A stretch of 47,041 nucleotides of DNA. Origin: Neelides folsomi (Eukaryota; Arthropoda; Collembola; Neelipleona; Neelidae). Under the pieces are notes generated by a model. It was not told the origin of the DNA. It did not search any database and saw only the letters and a program-made list of their open reading frames with translations. Made by a program: the position numbers and the translations under genes. Below, in pieces: positions 38,061-47,041 of the stretch; the stretch's first letter is position 1, and each line of letters opens with the position of its first letter. The stretch is from contig JAQGBZ010000447.1 of assembly GCA_034687125.1 (NCBI GenBank), positions 1-47,041 on the forward strand. Direction: 5' to 3'.

Positions 38061-38367
38061 TACAAATGTATCATAGATTCATAGCGAAATGAATCTTTGA
38101 GTTATAAAAATTCGAAATGAATTATTTGATCCTTCGTGGTTCATATTGATGACAAAATTGGGAACGTAAGGCTCATCAAGGTTATTAGGAATATTTTTGT
38201 GAACTTCGCAAATTCTGCTCAATTGTCCCATTGAAATAATTGGATTCCCATAATGTTCCTTTATAAGTTTTAGTAAAAATTGAGATATTTGAGTGACCTT
38301 GGGTTCTTCTATTTCTTCTTGTCGCAAATGTAGCAATATAGCCTCTGGACCTTATGGAGTTTTCGCT

Positions 38368-38840
38368 CCATGGTGCACCATGGTGATGGAGAATTCACCA
38401 TAGAGTGTATGGTGAAACTAGTGAAATTCCCTTTATCCTACTGGTCATTTTTGGTTTTTTCACCTTGGTGAGCTCACAATGGTGAATGGAGTCTCCATGG
38501 AGTTCGCCAGCTTGGTGAAGTTGGGCTTTATCATGGAATTTTCTGTTTTTACATTACGTGCACCATGGTGAGGGGCTCACCATGGTGTTCACCAATAAAG
38601 CGGGTGGTGAAATCTGGTGCACCATGGAGTCTCCATGGATGACATGAAGCACTTCTTGGCGAGATTTCATGGAGTTCACCATGGAGAAATGTCTCCATGG
38701 TGAATGAATTATTTTCCTGGAGTTCCTATCCTTCACAATGGATAATGGTGAGGTGGAGATAGAAAAAAATACATTAGCTCACCATGGAGAAGCTAAAATT
38801 ATCCATGGAAACTCCATGGTTTACCATGGAGACTCCATGG
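38368..38840. repeat. dense array of CCATGG palindromes
   Basis: Fourteen exact CCATGG sites lie in 473 bp (starts 38368, 38378, 38495, 38563, 38580, 38622, 38633, 38679, 38695, 38782, 38803, 38814, 38824, 38835). Many extend to the longer palindromes CACCATGGTG or CTCCATGGAG, and variants such as CACCATAG and CACCTTGG lie between. Spacing is irregular, so this is not a plain tandem repeat. Frames across it carry no recognisable protein. Confidence 0.9.
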
Positions 38841-38979
38841 TGTGCCGAATAGGTAAATGCTTGTTTTATGCACAATTTACCTAGATCAATGCTTTAACTT
38901 CACTATATATATAAATATTGTGTTTATCTCATCAATTAGCGTGTTTATAAGGATTTTCGGGTAGAAATATTATAGTCTT

Positions 38980-39115
38980 TTGTAGTCGGATATCCCTCTA
39001 TCGAGTCTTGTTCATCTGATTTTCGGCTGTTTTGTATGCAAGATAGGAAAATATATTGTCGGGTCCCTCTATCGGGTCTTTTTTCCATCGGATTTTCAGG
39101 TCTTTTGTATCTCGT
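38980..39115. repeat. ~71-bp imperfect tandem duplication with GTCGGGT motifs
   Basis: Two copies share TCCCTCTATCG(A/G)GTCTT, ATC(T/G)GATTTTC and TCTTTTGTAT-like parts; TCCCTCTA occurs at 38993 and 39064, 71 bp apart. The GTCGGGTC and ATCGGGTC motifs are the reverse complement of the GACCCGAC motif in the minisatellite at 37854-38060, so the two blocks flank the CCATGG array in opposite orientation. Confidence 0.6.
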
Positions 39116-39738
39116 CCCTTGTAATTGCCAGAAATGGAGTCAATTAGAATAAATCAAATCCAAGTCAATTCCTGAGAACACAACTTTTGTAATTGATGGG
39201 GATTGGATTTTAGCGCTGTTTCTTGACAATGTTATCTCCTTCAAAAAGCTCAGGTATGAAAAGATTTGACAAATTGTATTATATACAAATTCCATAATTT
39301 GCTATTTTTTTAATTTCTTTATTAATAAAATTTCGTGTCAACAACTTTTTAACATCTTGAGGCAACAATACTCAACAATATTTGATACTAAGAACATGAT
39401 AACTGCTTGTAATCCAACACATGAACGTAATTATCATACTTAAATTTATTTAAATTTTAATTTATTTATATTTTAATTAAAATTCATTGATTTAATTTTT
39501 TAATTTGTTCAATAATAAAAATTTTTTAAATAAAAACTCAACTAATAAATTTCAAAATTGCTTATTAAAATTCAACTTAAAAATCACAATTCCCCTTTAC
39601 TGATCTCACTAATTTATTTAAATAATTAAAATCAAATTAAATTATTTTTATAATTTATTGGAGATTACTTAAGAGGAGAATGAAGACTGCAAAAAAGAAA
39701 GAAAATTTAATATTACGCGGAACTAAGTATCATACCTA

Positions 39739-41180
39739 GTAAGGAACAACTTCTACTGGATTACCCTACGCCTTTCCACCTGACATTACTCCATCACCAC
39801 GACCAACAAAACCACTGCAACCACCATCAATTCAACAAAGCTCACATACTGGAATGTTTTCTTTCTTCTTACCTCCTGGTGTTGAGTATCAATTGAAAAT
39901 TATGAATACTACAGAACTTGAATGGCCACAGGATGTTTAACAAACCGAGCTTCAAACATTCAATATAACATTCAATAGCAACTAACACAAATGACATTCA
40001 ATAATCTGAGATTCAACCATCTGAACCATCAAAGCCAGAAGCTTCCACGTCAACTGAACCATCCAAATTATCTCAGATTCAAGCATCTAAACAATCAACA
40101 GTCAAGCCTTGTTATATCAGAAGAGATTTATTGACTATGTCAAGTTTTGGAGTCAAGACAAAAGATCTTGGCAGAATTGTCAATTTTGATGGATTACATT
40201 ATCGTGTTAAACAAAAGCCTCATTTGAGGTACATTTATTATTATTATTATTATATATATTATCTCATTTTCATTTATTAATTTGATCAGATCAACCTTGA
40301 TAACTGACCCCTCTGCTTCATTGCTACGAAACTACAATTACATGAGAACTGTTTCTCGCTTAGATGTAACGACAGAAGAACTCGACAATTTGATTGAGTA
40401 CTGGGAAGATCTCAATACAAGGACCGTTTATTATGGATCTGATGCTGATGGGAAGACAAAGGACGGATTTTCTTGGACTTCATGATTGTCTAATTCGTCG
40501 ATTGGAAGATCACAACTTTAAGAGTCTCAACATGGTAATTTTTAAATGAATTTTAATGCTGCCACAAAGAAATATATTTTTAACATTTATGTGTTAGGTT
40601 TTATTACATTGACAAGCGGTTCACAACATTTTGCCTACATGCAGAAGACTACTATCTTTGGAGTTGCAGTTATATCTCACGATGTGACAAAATATGGTAA
40701 ATTATATTAATACATTATACTTGCAAAAGTACATTGCAAGAGCCGATTCAATAAATTCATAATTTTACAAACCTTTCATATACATCACTCCACCTGCTTA
40801 CAAAGATGATGTTGAAGCTTTGCTGAGGAAGCTGTTTCCTGACGAGAATTGCAGTGATCCTTTGTTTTACAAGGAGAAAAACTACTTACTGAGACCTGAA
40901 GTGCTTGATAACCACGTTATTTCTTATAACAAGGTATAATATTTATCTTAACAATGAATGAAGTACATTTTTGAAACGTATAAAATATTCACATAGGTGT
41001 TGGAAAAACCTGGTGAGATCGTTGTCATTGTTTCAGCAGCTTAACATTTGGGATTTAATTTGGGATTTAACATCGCTCAGGCCACCAACTTTTGCGCTCC
41101 TTGCTGTCTAGACATAGCACGAGAATGGGTCCCAAAAGGAAAAGACAAATCCATTGTCCGCTTGGATTTGGACATATATT
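39739..41180 (+). pseudogene. decayed JmjC histone demethylase (KDM4-like)
   Basis: Pieces of a JmjC domain read in family order on the plus strand. About 40050-40228 has LTMSSFGVKTKDLGRIVNF. 40290-40450 has EELDNLIEYWEDLNTRTVYY then GSDADG, like KDM4 [23 protein letters not shown]. 40598-40697 has TTFCLHAEDYYLW, like TTFAWHTEDMDLY, with the iron-binding His and Glu kept. 40785-40932 has ITPPAYKDDVEALLRKLFP. 40998-41180 has EKPGEIVVIV...HLGFNLGFNIAQATNF, like [22 protein letters not shown]. A TAA at 41042-41044 falls just before the third iron-binding His; the frame shifts near 40455-40470 and another in-frame stop lies upstream. Intron signals are still visible, so this is a gene-derived copy, not a retrocopy. 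No JmjN, PHD or Tudor part is seen. Confidence 0.75.
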
Positions 41181-41820
41181 AGTAAGTTATATAATTCTAA
41201 ATGTTTTCAAGATATTTAAATAATTCAATATATTTACCAGATTTTGGTTTTATAATTAAGGATTTTGTGGCAAATAAATTATATCCTTTTTCATCTGCCA
41301 TTGGAGTGATAGCTAAATGACTCAATCGTTTAATACAAATCAAAAACTGCATATTCATTGTATTGAGCTTTATGTTCCATATATTATAAGTGTACATTTT
41401 TTATGTGCTCTTGAGACTATCCTTGACATATTGGTTTTAGTCTAAAAATCCTTTCTAAGATATATAAAATTTTACACTAGTTTATGCTTAATTTTAATTA
41501 AATATTTTCTAAAAAACTTTAAATTAGATTTTATAAACTTTACAGCATCCTTGGTACTTTGCTGATTTAAAAAAATATTTGTTGATTTTCCTCCTAGATC
41601 AAGAATATTTTTAATAACCTCTTCAAAACTCAGATATATATTTGAATAATCAAAAAAATGAGAAAAGGAGTCAAGAACACTTTGCTCTAGAAAAATGTGT
41701 ATATTATAAATTCCTGAATAATATAAATGTGGAAGATTAGCAATTCCTTGATCAACTGAATGAACTTTGGATTGACCAATTAAGTTTGTATAAGATACAA
41801 TATATAAGATATAATATCCT
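41181..41820. other. AT-rich gap between two decayed genes
   Basis: Contains a minus-strand frame without an ATG (about 41790-41471, ~105 codons, Phe/Asn/Ile-rich) and a 66-codon minus-strand frame at 41397-41197. Neither resembles the C-lobe expected after the adjacent kinase fragment. They may be remnants or chance. Confidence 0.2.
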
Positions 41821-42465
41821 TTACTCTAAATCATACATTTTATCGGGTGAATAATCTGGTTTGGGTATTCTCATTCCATTTTTTAATGAATTGACAAATC
41901 CTGGACTCCAATAAGAACCCGCGTAAGGAGTTGAACCTAATGAGAAGATTTCCCACAAAGTAACGCCAAAAGACCAAACATCAGATTTCTCTGAAAACTT
42001 GAAAAACTCCAAGGATCAATGGCCATCCATTTCCATGGCAAAGGAGACGGGGATATAAAATCATTAATAATATATTTTACATTACAAATTTAATAGTATT
42101 TTTAAATAATGAATATTTTTAAATAATGATTTTTTGGTATATGTTATAATAATTGTCGGAATAATCCAAAGTCGCAAATTTTAGCTTTATTTGCAGAAGT
42201 CAATAAAACATTCTTTGTCACTAGACCACAATGAACGATCTATAGTAATGTATAAATGTAATTTATATACATATAAGATAAAAATCTGTTTGCTTCAGTT
42301 AAAAATTTAATTTTATGTATATTTTAAAAATATTGGTATTTGATTTAAATAAAAAATTGATTTATGTTTACTACCTTATTTTTACTAAGAAATTCCATTC
42401 CGCCAACAATTTCAAAAGATCATTTCATCAATTGATTTGAAACTTCGATTGGTTTTTTGTTATTG
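41821..42465 (-). pseudogene. decayed receptor-type tyrosine kinase, catalytic-domain fragment
   Basis: Three pieces read in kinase order on the minus strand. 42465-42375 gives FEIVGGMEFLSKNK, the helix before the catalytic loop. 42239-about 42152 gives VHCGLVTKNVLLTSANKAKI then CDFGL; the invariant HRD is HCG here and DFG is kept. About 42051-41821 gives PLPWKWMA then SEKSDVWSFGVTLWEIFSLG, STPYAGSYWSPGFV and YSPDKMYDLE. Damage: a TGA in place of the conserved Trp in the first piece, a TAA after the DFG piece, a one-base frame break between KWMAIDP and EFFKFSEKSDV (about 42012), and no good acceptor before the last piece. The wording KSDVWSFGVTLWE..SLG marks the receptor tyrosine kinase group. 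The N-lobe was not found. Confidence 0.75.
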
Positions 42466-43463
42466 CTAAATTATAAAATTATGAAAGAATTTAAAATGCT
42501 ATTTAAATCTTAAATTATTATTTTAATTATTATTTTAAAAAATATTTAAAAATTTCTTAAGAGTTTCATAATTTGTAATTGCATTGTAAGATTTTCATAA
42601 TAATTTGAAACTGTTTTCTTGTTAACCGTTATATTAATTGCCTACTAGATACTAATGTCTTTTTCCAAAAGTTTCTAGAATATTTTCAAATTTCAAGGTA
42701 CACCATAAAACATGTAATTAATATATTCTATTTATCATTTATTTCTAATTAAAAATGGTTTTTATCTTTCAAACATAAAAAAACAGTATTAACACATTTT
42801 AATTCAACGTCAACATATTTTCTATCATGAAGCCATTCTAAACTTACTAAAAAAATATTTAAAAATTAATAATTTCCTTGAGCTAATTATATTGTAAATT
42901 CAAATTTCGAAATTGTTGTTAAAAGGGTTAGGTGTGGTAAGGTTAGGGTATGTTTATTATTTACAAATACTTTATTTATAGCGTATATTTAATAAATTTA
43001 ATTGTTAGGCAAAACTTGACTTGATTGAATTTAATCAAGAACGAAATTTACTAATGAAAATTGAAATTTGAGGATAATAATTGGAATTTTTAATATTACT
43101 ATTTCATTACGATTTCATAAATAATGATTTTTATTAATGAATTTTCTTTTTACTTATTGTGTATATTTCCAATAACTAAAAGCATATGTTGCATATGTCA
43201 TGTGTTATGTTGCTTTGTGAATTATATTATACCTTTGTAATTTAAATAATATTATATATCCAGAGCGGTAAAGGAGGTAAAGCCCGCCCGTAGAGGAAAT
43301 ATATATCTTTCCTCGACTCTTATTTCTTTTCTATATGTTCATCTGATTTTACATATCCCTAATTTGTCAATACTCCCAATTTGCAGCATAGCTGGCAATA
43401 CCATAAAGAGGAAAAAGTCGTTCGTTTAATAATTCAATAATTATCATAATTTTCTACTTTTCG
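42466..43463. other. intergenic, AT-rich
   Basis: About 1 kb with no convincing gene. A short GC-richer piece (43258-43300, AAGCCCGCCCG) precedes the chemoreceptor-like gene; part of 43400-43463 resembles the DNA before the decayed copy at the right edge. The N-lob of the kinase fragment might once have lain here but is not readable. Confidence 0.3.
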
Positions 43464-44671
43464 ATGAGAAGACTTTTGGCGTATTGGGAAAAGAAATGGA
43501 AAGAAATAAAATTTATGCCTGGTCGTCGAATTACACGGGAGAGTTCGAGTGAAAAAAAACGCGCAAGGGTTTTCTTTGTCAAAGCATTTCTATTGATATC
43601 GAGCGTATTCTTCAGCTGTTGTAAGTCGTAAAATATTTAAGAAGGCTATTTTAAATTGGTGTAAATAGTAAAAACGACAAGAGCCGAGACATAAATTTGT
43701 TTTATAAATAAATAAAACTTTAATGAATATTTTCTTGAATCACATAACCTTGGAATCAAATAGCAATCCGAGAAAATTCTTTGCAAACACTGCTGGCAAA
43801 GTATAAAAACAAATTCAATTGTGATTTAATCTTGAATACCATTTAGTAAATTCAAGTTTATTGTTAGAAGTTTATTTTTGTTAAAAATGTATACAAGCGA
43901 CCTTCAATTGTTTACAAAAATTTTAATTAGTATTGCAAAACCATTTATCTCAATCGATGTAGAAAAATTAATTTTAAAAATTAAATATAATATTTTAAAT
44001 TTTTTTCTGTTTCGCCTTTTAACAAGAATGCAATTATGTAATCATTTTCAGTTTTCTGTTTTTATCTGTAATCTCAGACTTTTATTATAACGAATAAGAA
44101 ATTTACACTGCAATTAAATTCATTTGCATCTTATATATCGCTTCAGGTGTGATTGTTACAGATTTGTCTCTGAGAAATCATTACAACTTCAAAAAATATG
44201 TGAACTTTATTAATAAAATTATACGAATGGATATTTCATTGCAAAGTAAGACTTATTTTATTATATAATATCACAGTTATTATTAATAATTAAGTTTGAT
44301 ACATAGAATTGTTACTTTTAGGGACCTTTTTCACACAAAAAGAATTAAATAAATTGAATTTAAAAATACGAAATCTGGTTTATGCTCCGATTGGTATTGT
44401 CCTTTTGGAAATTATACATGTAATTTTTTACAATTTTTTTATTTTATCAGATTCAAATGAACTTTTCAATAAATATTTTTTTGGTCTATTCAAAAGAATT
44501 TTTAATATTGAATTAATTAACAATTATACAATTCTAACTTCATTATTTATCACGATTTTAACTGATAATGTATGGATTCATATTGGCATTCACGGTTATG
44601 GACTTTTGATTTATGTAAATCATATAAATATTTATTTGAAAATACTTATCAATGAACCTTGTATGCTGTAG
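43464..44671 (+). CDS. multi-span membrane protein, chemoreceptor (gustatory-receptor)-like
   Basis: Five exons join in phase: 43464-43620, 43764-43800, 43847-44067, 44147-44245 and 44322-44671, giving 287 residues. Donors are mostly good (T|GTAAGT, A|GTAAGA, T|GTAATC, AA|GTATAA) and acceptors are TAG or CAG. Hydrophobic spans: VFFVKAFLLISSVFF, a stretch around LFTKILISIAKPFISI, FQFSVFICVIVTDL, APIGIVLLEIIHVIFYNFFI and ILTSLFITILTDNVWIHIGI followed by YGLLIYV. A highly basic N-terminus (WEKKWKEIKF, SEKKRAR) precedes TM1, so the N-terminus is probably cytosolic, as in arthropod gustatory receptors. That family has seven spans and ends with TYxxxxxQF, which is missing here, so the last exon may lie further right or the gene is truncated. 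The family call rests on topology and style only. The first exon has a decayed copy at 46916-47041. Confidence 0.55.
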
Positions 44672-45282
44672 GTTTAAGAATGAAATGACTTTTATTCGAC
44701 TGTATCGAATTGAACAATTGAATTCGTGTTTGTTTCTCGAGATATCGAACCGATATATTTTCACTTATTTTATTATGGGTGTTATATAAAGCTATCATAC
44801 CCACTCGGTATATATAGCTATATACTTATAATTTAAAAATCCATTTAAATCCATTAGATTCAAGTTAAATACCTACGTACATATTCAGGGGTTCTAAAGT
44901 TAATCCGCTATATATATATATGTTGATACTTGCTATGATGTAACTATACATATTGGAACACTCAGGATGAGTCATTGTTGTGAATCATCAGGACCCTTTA
45001 GACCTTTAGAGATTAACGCCGACCTCAAGTGCTTAATTTACCCCTAATCTTAATCTTTATTAAAAGTTATTCATTTCTCTTCTATTTTCTTCCTTTACGC
45101 AAATTGTATCCTTCTACTTTGAACTTTCTTATTTCTTATCTTTAAATTTACCCACATAATTATACATGTATTATACATTTACAAATAAATAATTTAATCT
45201 TTGTTAACCCCAAGTGATTCAATGTAATAATAACAATATTTATATAAGCTATTATTGTATTCTAATGTAAGATTACGGGCCC
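44672..45282. other. intergenic, AT-rich
   Basis: No gene or repeat of note is seen. Missing 3' exons of the chemoreceptor-like gene could lie here but were not recognised. Confidence 0.25.
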
Positions 45283-45416
45283 TATAAAAGCCCAAGAGAA
45301 ATTGTACTCTGGATCATTCGGTTCTTTTATTTTTGGGAGAAGACTCTAGCTATTTATCCATTAAGGATTGCTCGTTAACAACGAGTACCTATGGGTAGTA
45401 GTGAAAAGTCTTAATA
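45283..45416 (+). promoter_or_regulatory. TATA-box/poly(A)-signal module, possible LTR remnant
   Basis: TATAAAAG (45283-45290) in a locally GC-rich setting (GGGCCCTATAAAAGCCC) is followed about 125 bp later by TTAATAAATAATTT. A TATA box and poly(A) signal this close are typical of a retroelement LTR. No paired LTR, primer-binding site or TG..CA ends were found, so this is tentative. A small hairpin CTCGTTAACAACGAG lies inside. Confidence 0.2.
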
Positions 45417-45494
45417 AATAATTTGGGGCAAAAATTCTTCCTTTCCTTTATTATCGCATATATCATACTTGGTAATAATTTAGAAATTCTTTTC

Positions 45495-45548
45495 TTCAAC
45501 GCTAGTGAGAATCCTTCATTCTTCAACGCTAGTGAGAATCCTTCATTC
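45495..45548. repeat. 27-bp tandem duplication
   Basis: Two exact copies of a 27-bp unit beginning TTCAACGCTAGTGAGAATCC (45495-45521 and 45522-45548), followed by a partial third. The unit is a multiple of three, so the plus-strand frame 45423-45749 repeats FNASENPSF. That frame has no ATG at its start and is not recognised; it could be an exon or chance. Confidence 0.85.
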
Positions 45549-46419
45549 TCCAACATTTCTATAGATCATCGTAGGTCTCATATTACAATGGGTTTAACTC
45601 ATAACTTAGCAAACTACGGGGTTATTTGCTTTTTTAAATCTGCACCAATGCCAGGCTATTTGGTCAATCCAACTGTGTCAATTATGTTTTTCACGTTTGA
45701 AAAACTTTTTTCTTATTATTGTATCATTTTAGAAAATTTCCGACACTAACTGAACCGAGTGACTTTTCACAAAATACTTATGGCTTCATTTAATTGATCA
45801 AACCATTTCCTTAATTTAAACTTACTAAATTATATTAAAATAATTGTATAATGTAGGAGTTTTGGACTTATCCATTTGCATATATCTATCTAATGTATGT
45901 AATATATTTAATAAATATCTACATATCTGAATAGCATACCATCATAGATATATTTATTTCTCGGAAAACTATTTAAATCAATTAAGAATACAATATTTTA
46001 ATATATAGAATATAGAATCATCGAAAATTGTATTTATTTGTCATTTTGTTATGATTGAAGTTCAAAAAGTGACCATGGAATTTAAATGGCACGTGTGTTT
46101 ATTTCATTATTTGATTAAAGTAAACAAAACAAAATCTTTTTAAATTAATTTTAATTTGAGTTTCGTATATTCATTAAGCAAATAGGATTATAATAATTCG
46201 TTGAACCTAATTAAATGAAAACCTATCAATGTGCCAATTGCGGAAAATATATACAAACAGTGAGACATGAGTTAAACTATGCCGACCGTTGAGGGAGTGG
46301 GAGGGAGATTGACATTTGAGAGTCAACCCTCAAACACGTTCATGTGAACTTCCCTCGAAGGAAACGTGTCATGGTAAAGGAAGGGGTAAAAGATACTGGG
46401 CCTGACTTCCTTCAAGGAG

Positions 46420-46560
46420 TATAAAACCCACTGACTGTCATCAATGTTAATCCGTCGACTAGTGAAGTGACTCCACTGAAATAAAGATCCTCCTCAACGA
46501 TTGAAATCGTTCATGTATCTGCTGAGAGATGAGCTCAATTGAGGAATAAAGAGCTCTTCT
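46420..46560 (+). promoter_or_regulatory. second TATA/poly(A)-signal module, possible LTR remnant
   Basis: TATAAAA (46420-46426) is followed by AATAAAG at 46480 and again near 46544, within a GC-richer block (about 46270-46740) unlike its AT-rich flanks. The layout is like an LTR promoter and R region. No boundaries, partner LTR or retroelement gene are visible in the window. Confidence 0.25.
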
Positions 46561-46588
46561 TACAATTTAGGACGACTTTTATTCAAAG

Positions 46589-46612
46589 GGAGATGTCCTT
46601 TTGGACATCTCC
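46589..46612. repeat. perfect 10-bp-arm hairpin with TTTT loop
   Basis: GGAGATGTCC (46589-46598), TTTT, GGACATCTCC (46603-46612): a perfect inverted repeat within the GC-richer block that also carries the TATA/poly(A) module. GAGATG recurs just downstream (46615-46625). Confidence 0.8.
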
Positions 46613-46915
46613 GTGAGATGTGAGATGCCGAACCTCTCAGAGGTTTTTCTTTTATACATGTGAGAGTAGGTCGCCACAAGCTTCCTACTCTCCTTTCATT
46701 ATATCTTTTGAGGAGAGAGCCGTTTAGAGATGTGGCCAATTGAACACCCACTTGATCTTCTCTTTACCTTTTTGTTTTACTGAGGAATAGCACATTCCTC
46801 ATTATACTTACATCATGTTATTTGTTACCAACTCCGGAATTGCAGCCAAAAATAATTAAATGGAAAAATAATGGTTCAATATTTTCCATAAGCCCATAAC
46901 TTATTCCTTTCGCCG

Positions 46916-47041
46916 GAGAGATTTTTGGCGTATTTAGGGGAGGAATAATAGAAGAAAAAAAATATGCGAAGTTAAACGTCGAATTAAACGGAAGAGTGCA
47001 AGTGAAAAAAAACGCTGTAGGGTTTTCTTTGTCTAAGCGTT
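46916..47041 (+). pseudogene. decayed copy of the chemoreceptor-like gene's first exon
   Basis: The DNA aligns by eye with 43462-43590: shared words are TTTTGGCGTATT, GTCGAATTA, CGG(G/A)AGAG, AGTGAAAAAAAACGC and GGGTTTTCTTTGTC. In the frame that codes at 43464, this copy has several stops (TAA, TAG, TGA), so the exon is dead here. The copy runs off the right end of the window; the rest of the duplicate would lie beyond. Similarity appears to begin upstream of the start codon, which suggests tandem duplication of a genomic segment. Confidence 0.65.

Noticed and set aside
37848..38084. Plus-strand ORF with repeated PDIHQTRH
   Set aside because: The peptide repeat follows directly from the minisatellite; spacer sequence shows no coding bias.
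43258..43300. Possible tRNA in the AAGCCCGCCCG patch
   Set aside because: No acceptor stem, anticodon arm or T-loop (GGTTCGAATCC-type) could be formed.
45423..45749. 108-codon plus-strand ORF containing the 27-bp duplication
   Set aside because: It begins at a TTG, has no recognised domain and its only structure is the tandem duplication; not called as a gene.

Overview
This is an AT-rich eukaryotic window with short introns (GT...TTTTAG or TATAG type) and no bacterial or organellar features. A Methuselah-like GPCR, an insect-type chemoreceptor-like gene, F-box/LRR proteins and receptor-kinase debris point to an arthropod. The kinase style and gene families would fit a springtail or similar non-model arthropod, but that is a guess; the sequence alone does not fix the species.

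Left part (1-16 kb): a Methuselah-like GPCR on the minus strand (533-2636, 3' exons not found); a small membrane protein with a PPxY tail (plus, 3271-4004); a decayed fragment of the cohesin gene SMC1 (minus, 4236-5155) ending in a GC-rich palindromic element; a 40-bp near-perfect hairpin and a short tandem array (5.5-5.7 kb); an F-box/LRR gene (minus, 5986-7204); a paired-like homeobox gene of Drgx/Prrx type (plus, 9290-10222); a secreted low-complexity protein (plus, 10826-11672); and a five-exon LRR protein with a disordered N-terminus (minus, 11893-14510).

Middle (16.5-36.8 kb): one large gene dominates, a MPDZ/MUPP1-type scaffold on the minus strand. I could chain 27 coding exons with consistent splice phases (6825 nt, 2274 residues) into an N-terminal L27 domain plus 12 PDZ domains. 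It has a 5-kb intron holding a mariner-type MITE and possible nested coding exons, and a 2.8-kb intron with a lysine-rich ORF.

Right part (36.8-47 kb): a repeat-rich, gene-poor region. It has a MITE with long inverted ends; a CCCGACA minisatellite; a very unusual 473-bp array with 14 copies of the palindrome CCATGG; a tandem duplication carrying GTCGGGT; a decayed KDM4-like JmjC gene; a decayed receptor tyrosine kinase with a broken catalytic loop; an apparently intact chemoreceptor-like gene (43464-44671); and, at the right edge, a decayed copy of that gene's first exon, suggesting a tandem family.

Exon structures were read by eye from splice signals, phase and family similarity. No alignment or transcript data were available.
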